This document shows positions 1 through 9,185 of a DNA stretch of 64,000 nt, piece after piece. The DNA lies in the NCBI RefSeq assembly GCF_020819595.1, contig NZ_JAJHNP010000004.1:428480-492479 (forward strand), written 5' to 3'. Positions within the stretch are counted from its first letter, which is position 1. Each line of letters starts with the position of its first letter. The notes beneath the pieces were generated by a model. It saw nothing but the letters and a program-made list of their open reading frames with translations, did no database searches and had not been told where the DNA came from. The stretch is from Streptomyces barringtoniae. GTDB lineage: Bacteria; Actinomycetota; Actinomycetes; Streptomycetales; Streptomycetaceae. The position numbers and the translations under genes were made by a program.

Positions 1-521
1 TGGAGGACTCCGGCCAGGCGGGCCTGCTCGACCCCGAGGAGCGCGAACGCCTGGAGGACGCCCTGGAGCTTGGCTCCCGCCCGGTGACCGACGTCCTGCT
101 GCGCCGGGAGTCCCTGGTCACGGTGGCCCCGTCGGTCACCCCGGGCCAGATCGTCGAGCTGACGGCCCGCACGGGGTACTCCCGCTTCCCGGTCGCCGCG
201 TCGGACAAGGGCCCCTTCATGGGGTACGTCCACGTCAAGGACGTCCTCGACCTGGAGCACTCCGGCCGTGCCGTCCCGCAAAAGGTCTGGCGGCCCATGA
301 CCACCCTGCGGGCCGAGCTGCCGCTCGACGACGCCCTCACGGTCATGCGGCGGGCGGCCACGCACTTGGCCCAGGTCGCGGACGCCTCCGGCAAGGTGCT
401 GGGCCTGGTGGCCCTGGAGGACGTCCTGGAGCTGCTGGTGGGCGAGGTACGGGACCCGGCGCACCGGGAGATGCCGGAGCCGCGGGCCAGCGGGGAGCCG
501 GAGCAGGTGCTCGCCTCCTAG
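1..521 (+). CDS. CBS-domain membrane protein of the HlyC/CorC (DUF21) family, 3' part only
   Basis: The reading frame is already open at base 3 and its real start lies before the window. The visible 172 codons begin with an acidic helical stretch (LDPEERERLEDALELGSRPV) that in this family links the DUF21 membrane domain to the CBS pair. Two CBS modules follow, recognisable by TDVLLRRESLVTV and VWRPMTTLRAEL. The protein ends in a short acidic tail without a clear CorC_HlyC transporter domain. The family is membrane-anchored and linked to Mg/Co handling or adenosine-nucleotide sensing. The gene converges on the AAA+ gene downstream. Confidence 0.85.
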   Translation, partial: EDSGQAGLLDPEERERLEDALELGSRPVTDVLLRRESLVTVAPSVTPGQIVELTARTGYSRFPVAASDKGPFMGYVHVKDVLDLEHSGRAVPQKVWRPMTTLRAELPLDDALTVMRRAATHLAQVADASGKVLGLVALEDVLELLVGEVRDPAHREMPEPRASGEPEQVLAS

Positions 522-531
522 CCCGGGTGGT

Positions 532-592
532 GCGGGGAGCGGCGCGGCTGCCAGTCGTTGTGGCCGGTCGCTCCCCGCGCCCCTTCGGGGCT
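532..592. terminator. Hairpins between convergent genes
   Basis: A 10-bp perfect stem (GCGGGGAGCG at 532-541 with CGCTCCCCGC at 569-578) is followed by a short GCCCC-TTC-GGGGC hairpin. There is no long U tract, as is common in Streptomyces. It sits in the 74-bp gap between the CBS gene and the oppositely oriented AAA+ gene, so it probably ends both transcripts. Confidence 0.6.
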
Positions 593-595
593 GTC

Positions 596-2458
596 CTACA
601 TACCCGACGGATCGTGCGGCCCCCGCCCCGACAGCACCTCCCCGTACGCCTGCATCAAGTCGGGCAAGCGAAGCGTGGCCAAGTCCTCCCGGGACAGGGA
701 ACCCGCATACGTCGACAGCCGGAGATCCCGGTACGCGCAGCTCTTCTCGTACAGGGTGCGCAGGAACCGGCCGTTGCCCAGCTCGTCGATCCACCCCTGC
801 TCGACCACGTGCCCGGCGATCGAGCGCAGCTCCTCCTGGGCCTCCCCGTCCCACGCGTCCCCGTTCTCGGCCGCCAGCACCTTGCCGATCTCGGTGAGTT
901 CGTGCGGCCGGTAGGAGGGGAAGTCGACGCGGGTCGTGAACCGGGAGGACAGTCCGGGATTCGCGGCCAGCAGCCGGTCCATGCCCTCCGGATAGCCGGC
1001 GAGGATCACCACCAGGTGGTCCCGGTTGTCCTCGGCCCGTTTCAGCAGCACCTGCAGGGCCTCGTCACCGTACGCGTCCCCCTTGCCGTATCCCGAGTTG
1101 GACAGCGAGTAGGCCTCGTCCACGAACAGCACCCCGCCGATCGCGGAGTCGATCAGTTCGTTGGCCTTCACGGCCGTCTGCCCGAGGTACTCGCCGACGA
1201 GGTCCGCCCGCTGCGCCTCGACCAGATGGTCACCGCCGAGCAGCCCGAGCGCGTAGAACACCCGCCCCAGAATCCGGGCCACCGTGGTCTTGCCGGTGCC
1301 CGACGGCCCGGAGAAGACGAAGTGCCGTTTCGGAGGCTGCACCGGCAGCCCCTGCCCGGCCCGCAGCCGGGCCATGTTCAACTGCGCGGACAACGCCTTG
1401 ACCTGGCGTTTCACCGGCTCCAGCCCCACCATGCGCTCCAGCTCGGCGAGCGCCTCCTCGAGCAGGGCGGGATCGGTCGGACCGGCCGGAATGGGGGAGG
1501 AGGAGACACCGGTCTTGCTCCGCACCCCCGGATCGGTCACCGACGGCAGGGGCCCCGTCGGCAGGTCCGGCTCCGGCAGCCGCAGATCACGCCCCTCGGC
1601 GCCGAAGAGCGGATCGAAGCCGTCGGGTCCGTCCACGCTGTCCTGCCCGGCGCCCGTCAGTGTGATCGCCGCCAGGTCGGCGGTGTCGTCGTACCCGTCG
1701 CCCTCGGCGATCGCGGCCAGCCGCGCCGAGGTGTCCATGAAGGCCGGGTCGACGCGGTGCACGGCCCGGTACAGGGGGAGCGCCGCCGCCGAGCGTCCCG
1801 TGCCCTCGTGCGCCCGCGCCAGCCAGTAGCGCAGCTCCTTGCGCTGCGGCTGCTCGCTGCGGCACCGCATCAGCGCCGCCGACAGCAGGGGCTCGGCCTG
1901 GCCGTACATCTCCAGCCGGACCCTGGCCATGCCGCCGAACAGGCCCGCCTCGATGCCGAGCATGGGATCGTCCAGCAGCGGGTCGGTGTGCCGTACCAGC
2001 TGCTCCCAGTCCTTGACCAGATAGGAGCGGCAGGCGTGCAGGAAGCGGACCTGCGGGTCGGTGTCGACCGGGGGCAGCCCGGCGAGGGCCCGGTCCAGCT
2101 CGGGCACGTGCCGGCCGTCCAGCCAGTGCGAGGCGTGCGCGAGCAGCAGGTCGCGCGGGCTCTCCAGCACCGGCTGCACCCACCAGCCCAGCCAGTACCA
2201 GGAGTTGAGCGTGCGGCGGTGCCGGGCGCGCTGTTCGCCGAAGCGGTCGCGGTGCCGGAACATCCTCAGCAGTGCGGTCGTCGTGTCGACCCGGAGCGCG
2301 TGCAGCCCGAGCCAGCCGTCGGCCATCCCCGGGTCCATCCGCACCGCGGCGCGGAACTCCTCCTCCGCCTGCGGGTAGGCGCCCATCGTGTAGGCGTCCA
2401 CTCCCCGCAGCCAGGCCAGGTCGGCCGGGGCCTCGGGGCCCTGCGTGCCGAAGTCCAT
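596..2458 (-). CDS. EccA-like protein: N-terminal TPR region plus C-terminal CbxX/CfxQ AAA+ ATPase
   Basis: This is a 620-residue protein when started at the ATG at 2458, which has GGGGGA just upstream; the frame stays open to 2710 without a better site. Residues 1-250 are helical and TPR-like. A Pro/Asp-rich linker spans about 265-330. The AAA+ module carries Walker A GPSGTGKT (384-391) and Walker B GVLFVDEAY (about 442-450). TPR plus CbxX/CfxQ AAA+ is the architecture and length of EccA of type VII secretion systems, but no EsxA/B, EccB, EccC or EccD gene is nearby, so a secretion role is inference only. It could equally be a stand-alone protein-remodelling ATPase. A terminator-like hairpin separates it from the upstream kinase gene, so it is probably a single transcription unit. 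Confidence 0.88.
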   Translation of the reverse strand: MDFGTQGPEAPADLAWLRGVDAYTMGAYPQAEEEFRAAVRMDPGMADGWLGLHALRVDTTTALLRMFRHRDRFGEQRARHRRTLNSWYWLGWWVQPVLESPRDLLLAHASHWLDGRHVPELDRALAGLPPVDTDPQVRFLHACRSYLVKDWEQLVRHTDPLLDDPMLGIEAGLFGGMARVRLEMYGQAEPLLSAALMRCRSEQPQRKELRYWLARAHEGTGRSAAALPLYRAVHRVDPAFMDTSARLAAIAEGDGYDDTADLAAITLTGAGQDSVDGPDGFDPLFGAEGRDLRLPEPDLPTGPLPSVTDPGVRSKTGVSSSPIPAGPTDPALLEEALAELERMVGLEPVKRQVKALSAQLNMARLRAGQGLPVQPPKRHFVFSGPSGTGKTTVARILGRVFYALGLLGGDHLVEAQRADLVGEYLGQTAVKANELIDSAIGGVLFVDEAYSLSNSGYGKGDAYGDEALQVLLKRAEDNRDHLVVILAGYPEGMDRLLAANPGLSSRFTTRVDFPSYRPHELTEIGKVLAAENGDAWDGEAQEELRSIAGHVVEQGWIDELGNGRFLRTLYEKSCAYRDLRLSTYAGSLSREDLATLRLPDLMQAYGEVLSGRGPHDPSGM

Positions 2459-2886
2459 CCCGTCCCCCCACAGACCGTGCCCCCGTGGTTCACCACCGGG
2501 CAGTCGCCCGGCGTCGCCGCGGTTCGAACCGCCGTGCCGCGGACCGGAGTTACAGGTGCGCGAGGCAGCCTCGAAGGTCGCACCGAGGGCATCGTACCCG
2601 TGCGGCGACCGCGTGCCGAAGGGTGCCGCACGGGCCGTTTGGCGAGGTGGGAGCAGACGGGGCGCACGCGGATCGGTGACCGAGGGTGAGCGGATCGGCG
2701 CGCGGGGCACCCGGAAAAAGGCGGGCAGACAGAACGAAGCCCCCGGTCACGGGGGAACAACCGGGGGCTTCGCGTCTGGGGGCGGTCCCGAATGACCGCT
2801 CATTGAGAACGTAAGACCTGTACGGCCCCCCGGTCAAGCGGAGTTGAGGCACTCCCAGAAGTTCCCCCGCAAGGGTCTTCACAGCT
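2459..2886. other. Intergenic region, 428 bp
   Basis: This lies between two minus-strand genes. It contains the hairpin at 2735-2772 and presumably the promoter of the EccA-like gene. I see no other gene; the open frames here are composition-driven. Confidence 0.6.
2735..2772 (-). terminator. Stem-loop terminator behind the P-loop kinase gene
   Basis: A perfect 12-bp stem (CGAAGCCCCCGG at 2735-2746 with CCGGGGGCTTCG at 2761-2772) with a 14-nt loop sits about 115 bp past the stop of the minus-strand kinase gene and ahead of the EccA-like gene. Confidence 0.6.
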
Positions 2887-3612
2887 TCACCACAACGCGG
2901 AGGGGCCGTCACTCTGGGTCACACCTTGGTCCGGTCCACAGGTTGACCCGGGACCCGGCAGCATCTCGTACCCCTTCGGCGTCTGCAGCACCAGAAGATC
3001 GGCATGGGGGCGCGAAGGGTCCGCGGCGAAGTGCGCGTGCTCCGCCTCGACCCAGCCCTTCCAGAACTCCCGCTGCTCTGCCCCGTCCCGCAGTCGCCCA
3101 CGGGTCCAGGACTCCTCCCGGGGCAACTCCATCCACAGCAGCAGGGCCAGATGCGGCCGCAGGGCCCGGCGGCCGGCGCCGACGCCCTCGACGAGGACCA
3201 CGGGTGCGGCCGGCAGCGGGCGCGGCGCGCCGAAGCCGCGGGCGCGCCAGTCGTAGGGCGCGTAGGTGGCGCTCTCGCCCCGGGCGAACGGCCGGATCAC
3301 CTGGTCCATGAGCCGGTCGGTCCACTCGAAGAGCTGTTCGTGGCTGGCGATGTCGTCGAGGTGCAGCACCGGAGCCCCGCCGAGCGCGGCGGCCAAGCGC
3401 CCGGCGAAGGTGGACTTCCCCGAGCCGGCGTGCCCGTCGACGCCGATCAGCCGGACCGGCCCGAGGGAGGTGGGAAGCCCGCGCAGCCGGGCGGCGAGGT
3501 CACGAATGGTGGTTCCCGGGGTGGGTGGGTGTGGGCGGTTTTCCGGGACAGTGTAGTTGTGGTCGCGTTTTGAATCATCGGCTGCCGGCCAGTCAAGGCC
3601 CTGGATAAACAT
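2887..3612 (-). CDS. P-loop nucleoside/uridine kinase-like ATP-binding protein
   Basis: This is a 241-residue protein. The Walker A motif GVDGHAGSGKST lies near residue 60, followed by LHLDDIASHEQLFEW, which resembles the substrate-contacting segment of uridine kinases, and later VVLVEGVGAG. The ATG at 3612 has GGGGA upstream, and no alternative ATG or GTG occurs in frame before the P-loop. The N-terminal 35 residues are low-complexity and family-atypical. The fold is kinase-like, but the substrate cannot be told from the sequence; Streptomyces homologues are usually annotated only as ATP-binding proteins. It diverges from the plus-strand gene at 3724 across a gap of about 110 bp. Confidence 0.8.
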   Translation of the reverse strand: MFIQGLDWPAADDSKRDHNYTVPENRPHPPTPGTTIRDLAARLRGLPTSLGPVRLIGVDGHAGSGKSTFAGRLAAALGGAPVLHLDDIASHEQLFEWTDRLMDQVIRPFARGESATYAPYDWRARGFGAPRPLPAAPVVLVEGVGAGRRALRPHLALLLWMELPREESWTRGRLRDGAEQREFWKGWVEAEHAHFAADPSRPHADLLVLQTPKGYEMLPGPGSTCGPDQGVTQSDGPSALW

Positions 3613-3723
3613 TCGCGAATCCCCTGACCGATATGTCGAATTAGGCGTTCCGGGTGTGCCCGCCGCTGAGTAGGGTGCCTCCAGCGCAACACCTGTGCGC
3701 CGTACGGGGACTGGCAGGGGGAC

Positions 3724-4680
3724 ATGGCCGCGGAGTTATTCGAAGGGCACTATGTGTGGCATCCGGCGGCCGACGACCGTGTCCTGGCGAGCGTATGCGT
3801 CGATGTGCGCGCCGGACGTTATCGATACGCGTACGAGGCCCTCGCCGAGACGCGCACCGACTTCGCCCTGCGCGCGCATCGCTCGCTGGTCCTCGCCTCC
3901 GAGGCGGCCGGCACCGATCTGGTCGAGCGCTGGCTCGCCGAGGAGCCGACGCCCGAGTCCGCGCTGATGTGGGCCCGGGTCGCGGTACAGCGCGCGCTGC
4001 GGGCCGCCGACGCCCGCGACGAGCGCGCCGAGGCGCTGGAGCGGATAGCGCTGACCGCCTGTGACCGGGCCGCCGCCATGGCTCCCGGGGACCCCACGCC
4101 CTGGGTGGCCAAGCTCGCCATGGCCCGGCTGCACCGGCTGCGCGACCCGGCCCCGCACGGCCTGCTCACCGCCCCGCCCGGCCCCTGGCGGCTGTTCTCG
4201 CACGTCCTGTCGCTGGATCCCTGGCACCGCGAGGGCCACCACCGCTTCCTGTCGTCCTTCTTCACGCGCCACGGCGGTTCGGTCAACGCGGCCTGGGACG
4301 TGGCCGCCTTCCTCAGCCAGCGGGCGCCCGCCGACTCCGCCCTCCGGCTGCTGCCGCTGGTGGCCCTGGTGGAGAGCTACAACCCCACCCAGTTGCTCGC
4401 CGAGCGCGTCTGGGAACAGCCGCAGTGGCGCTCCACGGCGCTGGCGATCTACCAGAACTGGCTGCCCACGGTGGGCGGTTACCGCTTCACCCCGGTGCTC
4501 GACCTCGCCTACCTCGCGCACGCCCTGGTCATGGCCCAGCGTGAGTTCGAGGCCCGGGCGGTGTTCACGGCCATGGGCCCGTACGCCTCGCGCATGCCCT
4601 GGAGTGCCTTCGGCGACCCCGCCGAGCAGCTCTCCCGGGCCCGGCGTGCCTGCGGACTGCCCGTGCCCCGGCCCGACTGA
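3724..4680 (+). CDS. Conserved hypothetical TPR-like protein
   Basis: This is a 318-residue, soluble, alanine-rich, largely helical protein with no signal peptide or membrane segment. The ATG follows a CAGGGGGAC binding site. The pattern of Trp/Ala-rich amphipathic helices (for example PTPWVAKLAMARL and SVNAAWDVAAFLSQR) suggests TPR or alpha-solenoid repeats. I do not recognise a specific family and assign no function. The permease gene starts 65 bp downstream and may be co-transcribed. Confidence 0.75.
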   Translation: MAAELFEGHYVWHPAADDRVLASVCVDVRAGRYRYAYEALAETRTDFALRAHRSLVLASEAAGTDLVERWLAEEPTPESALMWARVAVQRALRAADARDERAEALERIALTACDRAAAMAPGDPTPWVAKLAMARLHRLRDPAPHGLLTAPPGPWRLFSHVLSLDPWHREGHHRFLSSFFTRHGGSVNAAWDVAAFLSQRAPADSALRLLPLVALVESYNPTQLLAERVWEQPQWRSTALAIYQNWLPTVGGYRFTPVLDLAYLAHALVMAQREFEARAVFTAMGPYASRMPWSAFGDPAEQLSRARRACGLPVPRPD

Positions 4681-4745
4681 CCTGCACACGCTCTGCACCT
4701 GCACTCGGATTCACTCGGAGATTTCCCTCAGAGAAAGGCCGAACC

Positions 4746-6287
4746 GTGTCGGAACGGACATCGTCACCCGGGGCGAAGGCCCGCGCGGGCGAGGACCCGG
4801 TCGCGCTCGACGACGACGCGACCCTGCATGCGATGGGTTATCCGCGGAAACTCACCCGGCGCTTCCAGGCGTTCGACAATTTCGCGATCTCCTTCACCAT
4901 CATCAATATCCTCTCGGGTATTTTCTCGTCTTTCGGATTCGGTATGAACGCGGGCGGCCCCCGCATTCTCGTATTCGGCTGGATCGGGGTCTGCGTCATG
5001 GTGCTGCTCATCGGCGCCGCCATGGCGGAAGTCGCCTCGGCGTATCCGACGAGCGGAGCCCTGTATTTCTCCGCCGGTAAACTTGCAAAGCGGCACAAGG
5101 GCGCCTGGTCCTGGTACACGGGCTGGCTGAACTTCGTGGGCCAGATCGGCGGCACCGCCGCAACCGGCTATGCGGCGGCCACCTTCATCCAGGCGTTCAT
5201 CCAGCTGCAGTGGCCGTCCTACCAGCCGACCACGCACCAGACGGTGCTGATCACGGGCCTGCTCATCGTCGTACAGGGCCTCGCCAACACCTACACCGTG
5301 CAGCTCGTCGCCGTACTGAACCGCATTTCCGTGTGGTGGCTGCTGATCGGACTCGTCGTGATCGTCGGCGCACTCATAGTGATGCCCGATCACCATCAGC
5401 CGGTGTCCTTCGTGACGCATTTCGAGAACAACACCGGCTTCTCGAGCGGCCTTTACGGCGGCATGCTCGGGCTGCTGGTCACGAGCTGGACGTTCACCGG
5501 GTTCGACGGCAGCTTCCACATGTCCGAGGAAACGGTCCACGCGACGGTCAACGCGCCCAGGGGGATCACCCGCGCCATCGGCTATTCGGCGATCACCGGT
5601 CTGATCCTGATGCTTGCACTGGTCTACAGCATTGGCGACTACGCCAAGGTGGCCGGTTCTGCGGCGCCGCCCGTGCAGATTCTCATCGACGGCCTCGGCC
5701 TCGGCGTCGCCAAGGTCATGCTCCTCGTCGTCATCGGCGCGATGCTCTTCTGCGGTCTCGCCAACCTCACCAGCAACACCCGGCAGATCTTCGCCTTCTC
5801 CCGTGACGGCGCCATGCCCGGCTCCCGCTGGTGGCACTCGGTCTCGTCGCGCACCCGTACGCCCGTGAACGCGGTGTGGCTCGCGGTGGTCTGCTCAGTG
5901 GCCCTGGTGGTGCCCGGCTGGTGGTCGCGCACCGCCTTCACCGCGATCGTCAGCGTCAACGTGGTCGGCCTGTTCCTCGCCTACGCCGTGCCGATCTTCC
6001 TGCGGCTGCGGCTCGGCGGCGAGTTCCAGCCCGGGCCCTGGCACCTGGGCCGCTGGGGCCGGCCGGTCGGCTGGCTCGCGGTGATCTGGATCGTGCTCAG
6101 CAGTGTCCTGTTCATGCTGCCCCAGGCCTCGCCGATCACGGCCGACTCCTTCAACTACGCGCCGATCGCGCTCGGCGTCGTCCTGGTCGTGGCGACCGTG
6201 TGGTGGTTCGCCACCGCCCGCCGCCGCTTCCAGGGGCCGGTCAGCTATGGCCGGCCCGACGAGGTCGCCGCGATGGACCTCGTCTGA
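4746..6287 (+). CDS. APC-superfamily amino acid permease
   Basis: This 513-residue protein has about 12 hydrophobic segments from residue 40 onward. The first membrane region begins with TRRFQAFDNFAISFTIINILSG and the segment EVASAYPTSGALYFSAGKLA matches the conserved second-helix motif of amino acid/choline-type APC permeases. The later TSNTRQIFAFSRDGAMPGSRW is also typical of the family. It should be an inner-membrane cation-coupled importer of an amino acid, GABA or a polyamine; the substrate is not determinable here. The GTG start has AGAAAGG upstream. Codon choice in the first 300 bases is slightly less GC-biased than in neighbouring genes. Confidence 0.92.
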   Translation: MSERTSSPGAKARAGEDPVALDDDATLHAMGYPRKLTRRFQAFDNFAISFTIINILSGIFSSFGFGMNAGGPRILVFGWIGVCVMVLLIGAAMAEVASAYPTSGALYFSAGKLAKRHKGAWSWYTGWLNFVGQIGGTAATGYAAATFIQAFIQLQWPSYQPTTHQTVLITGLLIVVQGLANTYTVQLVAVLNRISVWWLLIGLVVIVGALIVMPDHHQPVSFVTHFENNTGFSSGLYGGMLGLLVTSWTFTGFDGSFHMSEETVHATVNAPRGITRAIGYSAITGLILMLALVYSIGDYAKVAGSAAPPVQILIDGLGLGVAKVMLLVVIGAMLFCGLANLTSNTRQIFAFSRDGAMPGSRWWHSVSSRTRTPVNAVWLAVVCSVALVVPGWWSRTAFTAIVSVNVVGLFLAYAVPIFLRLRLGGEFQPGPWHLGRWGRPVGWLAVIWIVLSSVLFMLPQASPITADSFNYAPIALGVVLVVATVWWFATARRRFQGPVSYGRPDEVAAMDLV

Positions 6288-6318
6288 CGGCGAGCAGTAC
6301 GAGGCGTACGGCTCGGGT

Positions 6319-6361
6319 GGCGCGGGGTGTCGTGCGGCGGCCCCGCGCCCCCTCGGGGCGC
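6319..6361 (+). terminator. Hairpin after the permease gene
   Basis: Two alternative strong stems overlap: GGCGCGGGG pairing with CCCCGCGCC, and GCGCCCC (6345-6351) with GGGGCGC (6355-6361). They lie 30-75 bp past the permease stop and before the peptidase promoter. Confidence 0.55.
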
Positions 6362-6489
6362 CTTCCAGTGGCCCAGACCAATATTGGTGGCGTGGCATGC
6401 GCGGAAGTGCTGGCAGCGCCATGCCGGCTGCTCCATAGTTGGCGCACACACCGCACCGGATCATCGGACACCTGGGGGTAATCGCGCCC

Positions 6490-7860
6490 ATGAGCAGAGC
6501 CCAACAGCCGTCCCGCAGAACCGTCCTCACCGCAGCCGTCGCCGTCGCGGTGGCCAGCGGAGTGGCCCCCGCTGCCGCCGCCGCGCAGCGACCCGACACC
6601 GAGGCCGACGACACCGGCCAGGCGCAGGCCCGCCCGATCGACTACCACGGCTGGACCACCTACCGCGAGTGGCGCCTCGGCGCCGCCCAGGGCGTCCGGG
6701 CCGTCGCCGGCGCCCGCCCCGGCGTCGTGATCGGCGCCCCCGCCGGCCGCACCGACTACACCGACCCGCACACCGGTACGACCGCCACCTGGGAGTACGC
6801 CACCTGGACCGCCCCGGTCCACCGGCTCACCGTCCCCGCCACCGAGGTCGTCTCCTCCTGGAACGCCCACACCCCCGAGGGCACCTGGATCCAGGTGGAG
6901 CTCCAGGGCACGTACTCCGACGGCACCGGCACCCCGTGGTACGTGATGGGCCGCTGGGCGGCCGGTGACCAGGACATCAAGCGGACTTCGGTGGACGGCC
7001 AGACCGACGGCAAGAGCACGATCTGGACCGACACCTTCGCCATCGACGACGCGAGCACCGGCCTGCGCCTGACCTCGTACCGGCTGCGCCTGACCCTCTA
7101 CCGCAGGCCGGGGACGCACCTGACGCCGACCGTGTGGCGGCTGGGCGCCATGGGGTCCGACATCCCCGACCGCTTCACCGTCCCCGCCTCCACCCCCGGC
7201 CTCGCCCAGGAACTGGCCGTACCGCGCTACTCCCAGGAGATTCACAAGGGCCAGTACCCGCAGTACGACAACGGCGGCGAGGCCTGGTGCAGCCCCACGT
7301 CCTCGCAGATGATCGTCGAGTACTGGGGCGGCCGGCTCACCCCCGAACAGCTCTCCTGGGTCGACCCGTCCTACGCCGATCCCGAGGTGGACCACGCCGC
7401 CCGCTTCACCTACGACTACCAGTACGAGGGCTGCGGCAACTGGCCGTTCAACGCCGCCTACGCGGCCACCTTCCAGGGCATCCAGGGCGTGGTCACCCGC
7501 CTCGCCTCGCTCACCGACCTGGAGACGCTGATCGCGGCCGGCATCCCGGCCATAACGTCCCAGTCCTTCCTGAAGACCGAGCTGACCGGCGCCGGCTACG
7601 GCACCTCCGGCCACCTGATGACGGTGATCGGCTTCACCGCGGACGGCGACGTGATCGCCAACGACCCGGCCTCGCCGAGCGACGACGCGGTACGACGGGT
7701 CTATCTGCGCCGGGAGTTCGAGAACATCTGGCTCAGGACCAAGCGGTACAACGCCTCCGGCAAGGTCGTCTCCGGCACCGGGGGAGTCTGCTACCTCTAC
7801 TTCCCGGCCCACCCGAGCCCGCGTCAGCGCAAGGCGCTCGCCGCGGTGGGCGTGCACTGA
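6490..7860 (+). CDS. Tat-exported C39-family cysteine peptidase
   Basis: This is a 456-residue protein. The start at 6490 gives a classic twin-arginine signal (SRRTVLTAAVAVAVASGVAP, with Ala-rich cleavage region near residue 32) and has GGGGG upstream; the longer frame from 6439 would bury the signal. The N-terminal half is a beta-rich region of unknown role. The C-terminal half is a C39-like papain-fold peptidase: catalytic Cys in EAWCSPTSSQMIVEYW, His in SGHLMTVIGFT, Asp/Asn in IANDPASP. It is secreted or wall-associated. No bacteriocin precursor or ABC exporter is adjacent, so a leader-peptidase role is not indicated. Confidence 0.88.
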   Translation: MSRAQQPSRRTVLTAAVAVAVASGVAPAAAAAQRPDTEADDTGQAQARPIDYHGWTTYREWRLGAAQGVRAVAGARPGVVIGAPAGRTDYTDPHTGTTATWEYATWTAPVHRLTVPATEVVSSWNAHTPEGTWIQVELQGTYSDGTGTPWYVMGRWAAGDQDIKRTSVDGQTDGKSTIWTDTFAIDDASTGLRLTSYRLRLTLYRRPGTHLTPTVWRLGAMGSDIPDRFTVPASTPGLAQELAVPRYSQEIHKGQYPQYDNGGEAWCSPTSSQMIVEYWGGRLTPEQLSWVDPSYADPEVDHAARFTYDYQYEGCGNWPFNAAYAATFQGIQGVVTRLASLTDLETLIAAGIPAITSQSFLKTELTGAGYGTSGHLMTVIGFTADGDVIANDPASPSDDAVRRVYLRREFENIWLRTKRYNASGKVVSGTGGVCYLYFPAHPSPRQRKALAAVGVH

Positions 7861-7883
7861 CCGTGTGAGCGGACCGTCTGCGC

Positions 7884-7922
7884 GGACGGCGTGATCGGAC
7901 GGCGTGATCAGACGGTGTGAGC
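7884..7922. repeat. Three tandem 13-bp repeats
   Basis: Two exact copies of GGACGGCGTGATC (7884-7896 and 7897-7909) are followed by a diverged copy (AGACGGTGTGAGC, 7910-7922). They lie in the short gap after the C39 peptidase gene. Confidence 0.7.
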
Positions 7923-7966
7923 AAGCTCATCGCCGGACACGGTGTCGCGGGTGGCAAGGTGGACAA

Positions 7967-8113
7967 ATGGATACGACCGCACACCCGTCCACCGCCACCC
8001 GCGCCCGCACCGGCGGCCCCCAGGACGACGGCCCCAAGATCCTCGAGCACGTCATGGGCTGGGTCCTCGTGGCGGTCGTCGCGATGTTCGTGACCCAGCT
8101 CGGCCTGCTCTGA
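7967..8113 (+). CDS. Small single-pass membrane protein
   Basis: This is a 48-residue ORF starting at an ATG preceded by AAGGTGGACAA. About 25 polar residues precede one hydrophobic helix (VMGWVLVAVVAMFVTQLGLL) that reaches the C-terminus. Third positions are GC-biased as in real genes. The function is unknown. It lies 81 bp ahead of the TetR gene. Confidence 0.65.
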   Translation: MDTTAHPSTATRARTGGPQDDGPKILEHVMGWVLVAVVAMFVTQLGLL

Positions 8114-8194
8114 CTCGACCCGCTCACGTGTGCGGCATGTTCTGACATACTGCGGAGGTCCCGCCGACCGCCTCGAACAGGGTCGAAATTGAAT

Positions 8195-8848
8195 ATGCCG
8201 CATCAGCGTGCCGCCGTCCGTCCCCGGATGCGCGGTACCGAGCGCTCGGTGGCGCGTCGCGCCGAACTCATCGCCATCGGGCGGAAGTTGTTCGCCGACA
8301 CGTCCTACGACGCGCTGTCCATGGACGACATCGCCCGCCAGGCCCATGTCGCCAAGGGCCTGATCTACTACTACTTCCAGTCCAAGCGCGGCTATTACCT
8401 GGCGATCATCAAGGACTCCGTCGCCGACCTGGTCACCTTCGCCGGCAGCGCCCTGGAGATGCCCGCGGTGGAGCGCGTCCACCGCACCATCGACGGCTAT
8501 CTGCGCTACGCCGAGCACCACCAGGCCGCCTACCGCACCATCGTCAGCGGCGGGGTCGGTTTCGACACCGAGGTGCACGCCATCCGGGACGGCGTCCGCG
8601 AGGCGATCATCGCCACCCTCGCCGAGGGGGCCTACGGCCGCAGCGACATCGCCCCGCTCGCCCGCATGGGCCTGCTCTCCTGGGTGTGCGGCGTCGAGGG
8701 CGCGGTGCTGGACTGGATCGACCGCCCCGAGCTGTCCCGCGACACCATGCGCGAGCTGCTGGTGAAGGCGCTCGGCGGGGCCCTGCGCGCCGTCGAGGAA
8801 CTGGACCCGGCCTACCCGGCCCCGCAACCGGCCCGCCGCGACGCCTGA
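8195..8848 (+). CDS. TetR-family transcriptional regulator
   Basis: This is a 217-residue protein from the ATG at 8195 (a TTG two codons earlier is possible). The N-terminal helix-turn-helix is clear: ARRAELIAIGRKLFADTSYDALSMDDIARQAHVAKGLIYYYFQSKRGYY. The C-terminal ligand-binding half is helical and of the length usual for regulators of lipid or acyl-CoA genes. It lies upstream of, and in the same direction as, the acyl-CoA dehydrogenase gene, so it may control that gene. No convincing palindromic operator stands out in the gap. Confidence 0.9.
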   Translation: MPHQRAAVRPRMRGTERSVARRAELIAIGRKLFADTSYDALSMDDIARQAHVAKGLIYYYFQSKRGYYLAIIKDSVADLVTFAGSALEMPAVERVHRTIDGYLRYAEHHQAAYRTIVSGGVGFDTEVHAIRDGVREAIIATLAEGAYGRSDIAPLARMGLLSWVCGVEGAVLDWIDRPELSRDTMRELLVKALGGALRAVEELDPAYPAPQPARRDA

Positions 8849-9185
8849 CACGCCGGGAAGCGGAGGCCGCGCGCCCCCCGCGACGGCCACAATGGCATGA
8901 ACATGACAATTCGAGACCGTACGAACCGCAGGGCCGGACCACTCCCTCAACGGCTCGAGTCGGGTTCCAGGGCCGCGGCAGGTTCCGACTGGATTCTTGA
9001 AGTAAGCGGTCGTTAACTGGTGACGGGAGGTCGCTGATCGGGCATACTCACAGCGCACAGCCGCTGGTCAGCCGCTTCCGAGACCCGGGAGAGGGCGCCT
9101 TCGGCGATCACGGAACGACCAGGCGGAGCCGCCCCCACCCCCAGGGCCAGACCGCCGGTGCCCGACCAGGGAGGAGACCGACGCC
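8849..9185. other. Intergenic region, 337 bp
   Basis: This separates the TetR gene from the acyl-CoA dehydrogenase gene and must carry the latter's promoter. A short AT-richer stretch near 9000-9020 (TAAGCGGTCGTTA) has only weak dyad symmetry. No gene is seen. Confidence 0.5.

Noticed and set aside
6490..7860. Bacteriocin or lanthipeptide system from the C39 peptidase
   Set aside because: The protein has a Tat signal and no ABC transporter domain, and no precursor-like small ORF with a double-glycine leader lies nearby.
9000..9020. TetR operator upstream of the acyl-CoA dehydrogenase gene
   Set aside because: TAAGCGGTCGTTA has only three matched outer base pairs, too weak to call.
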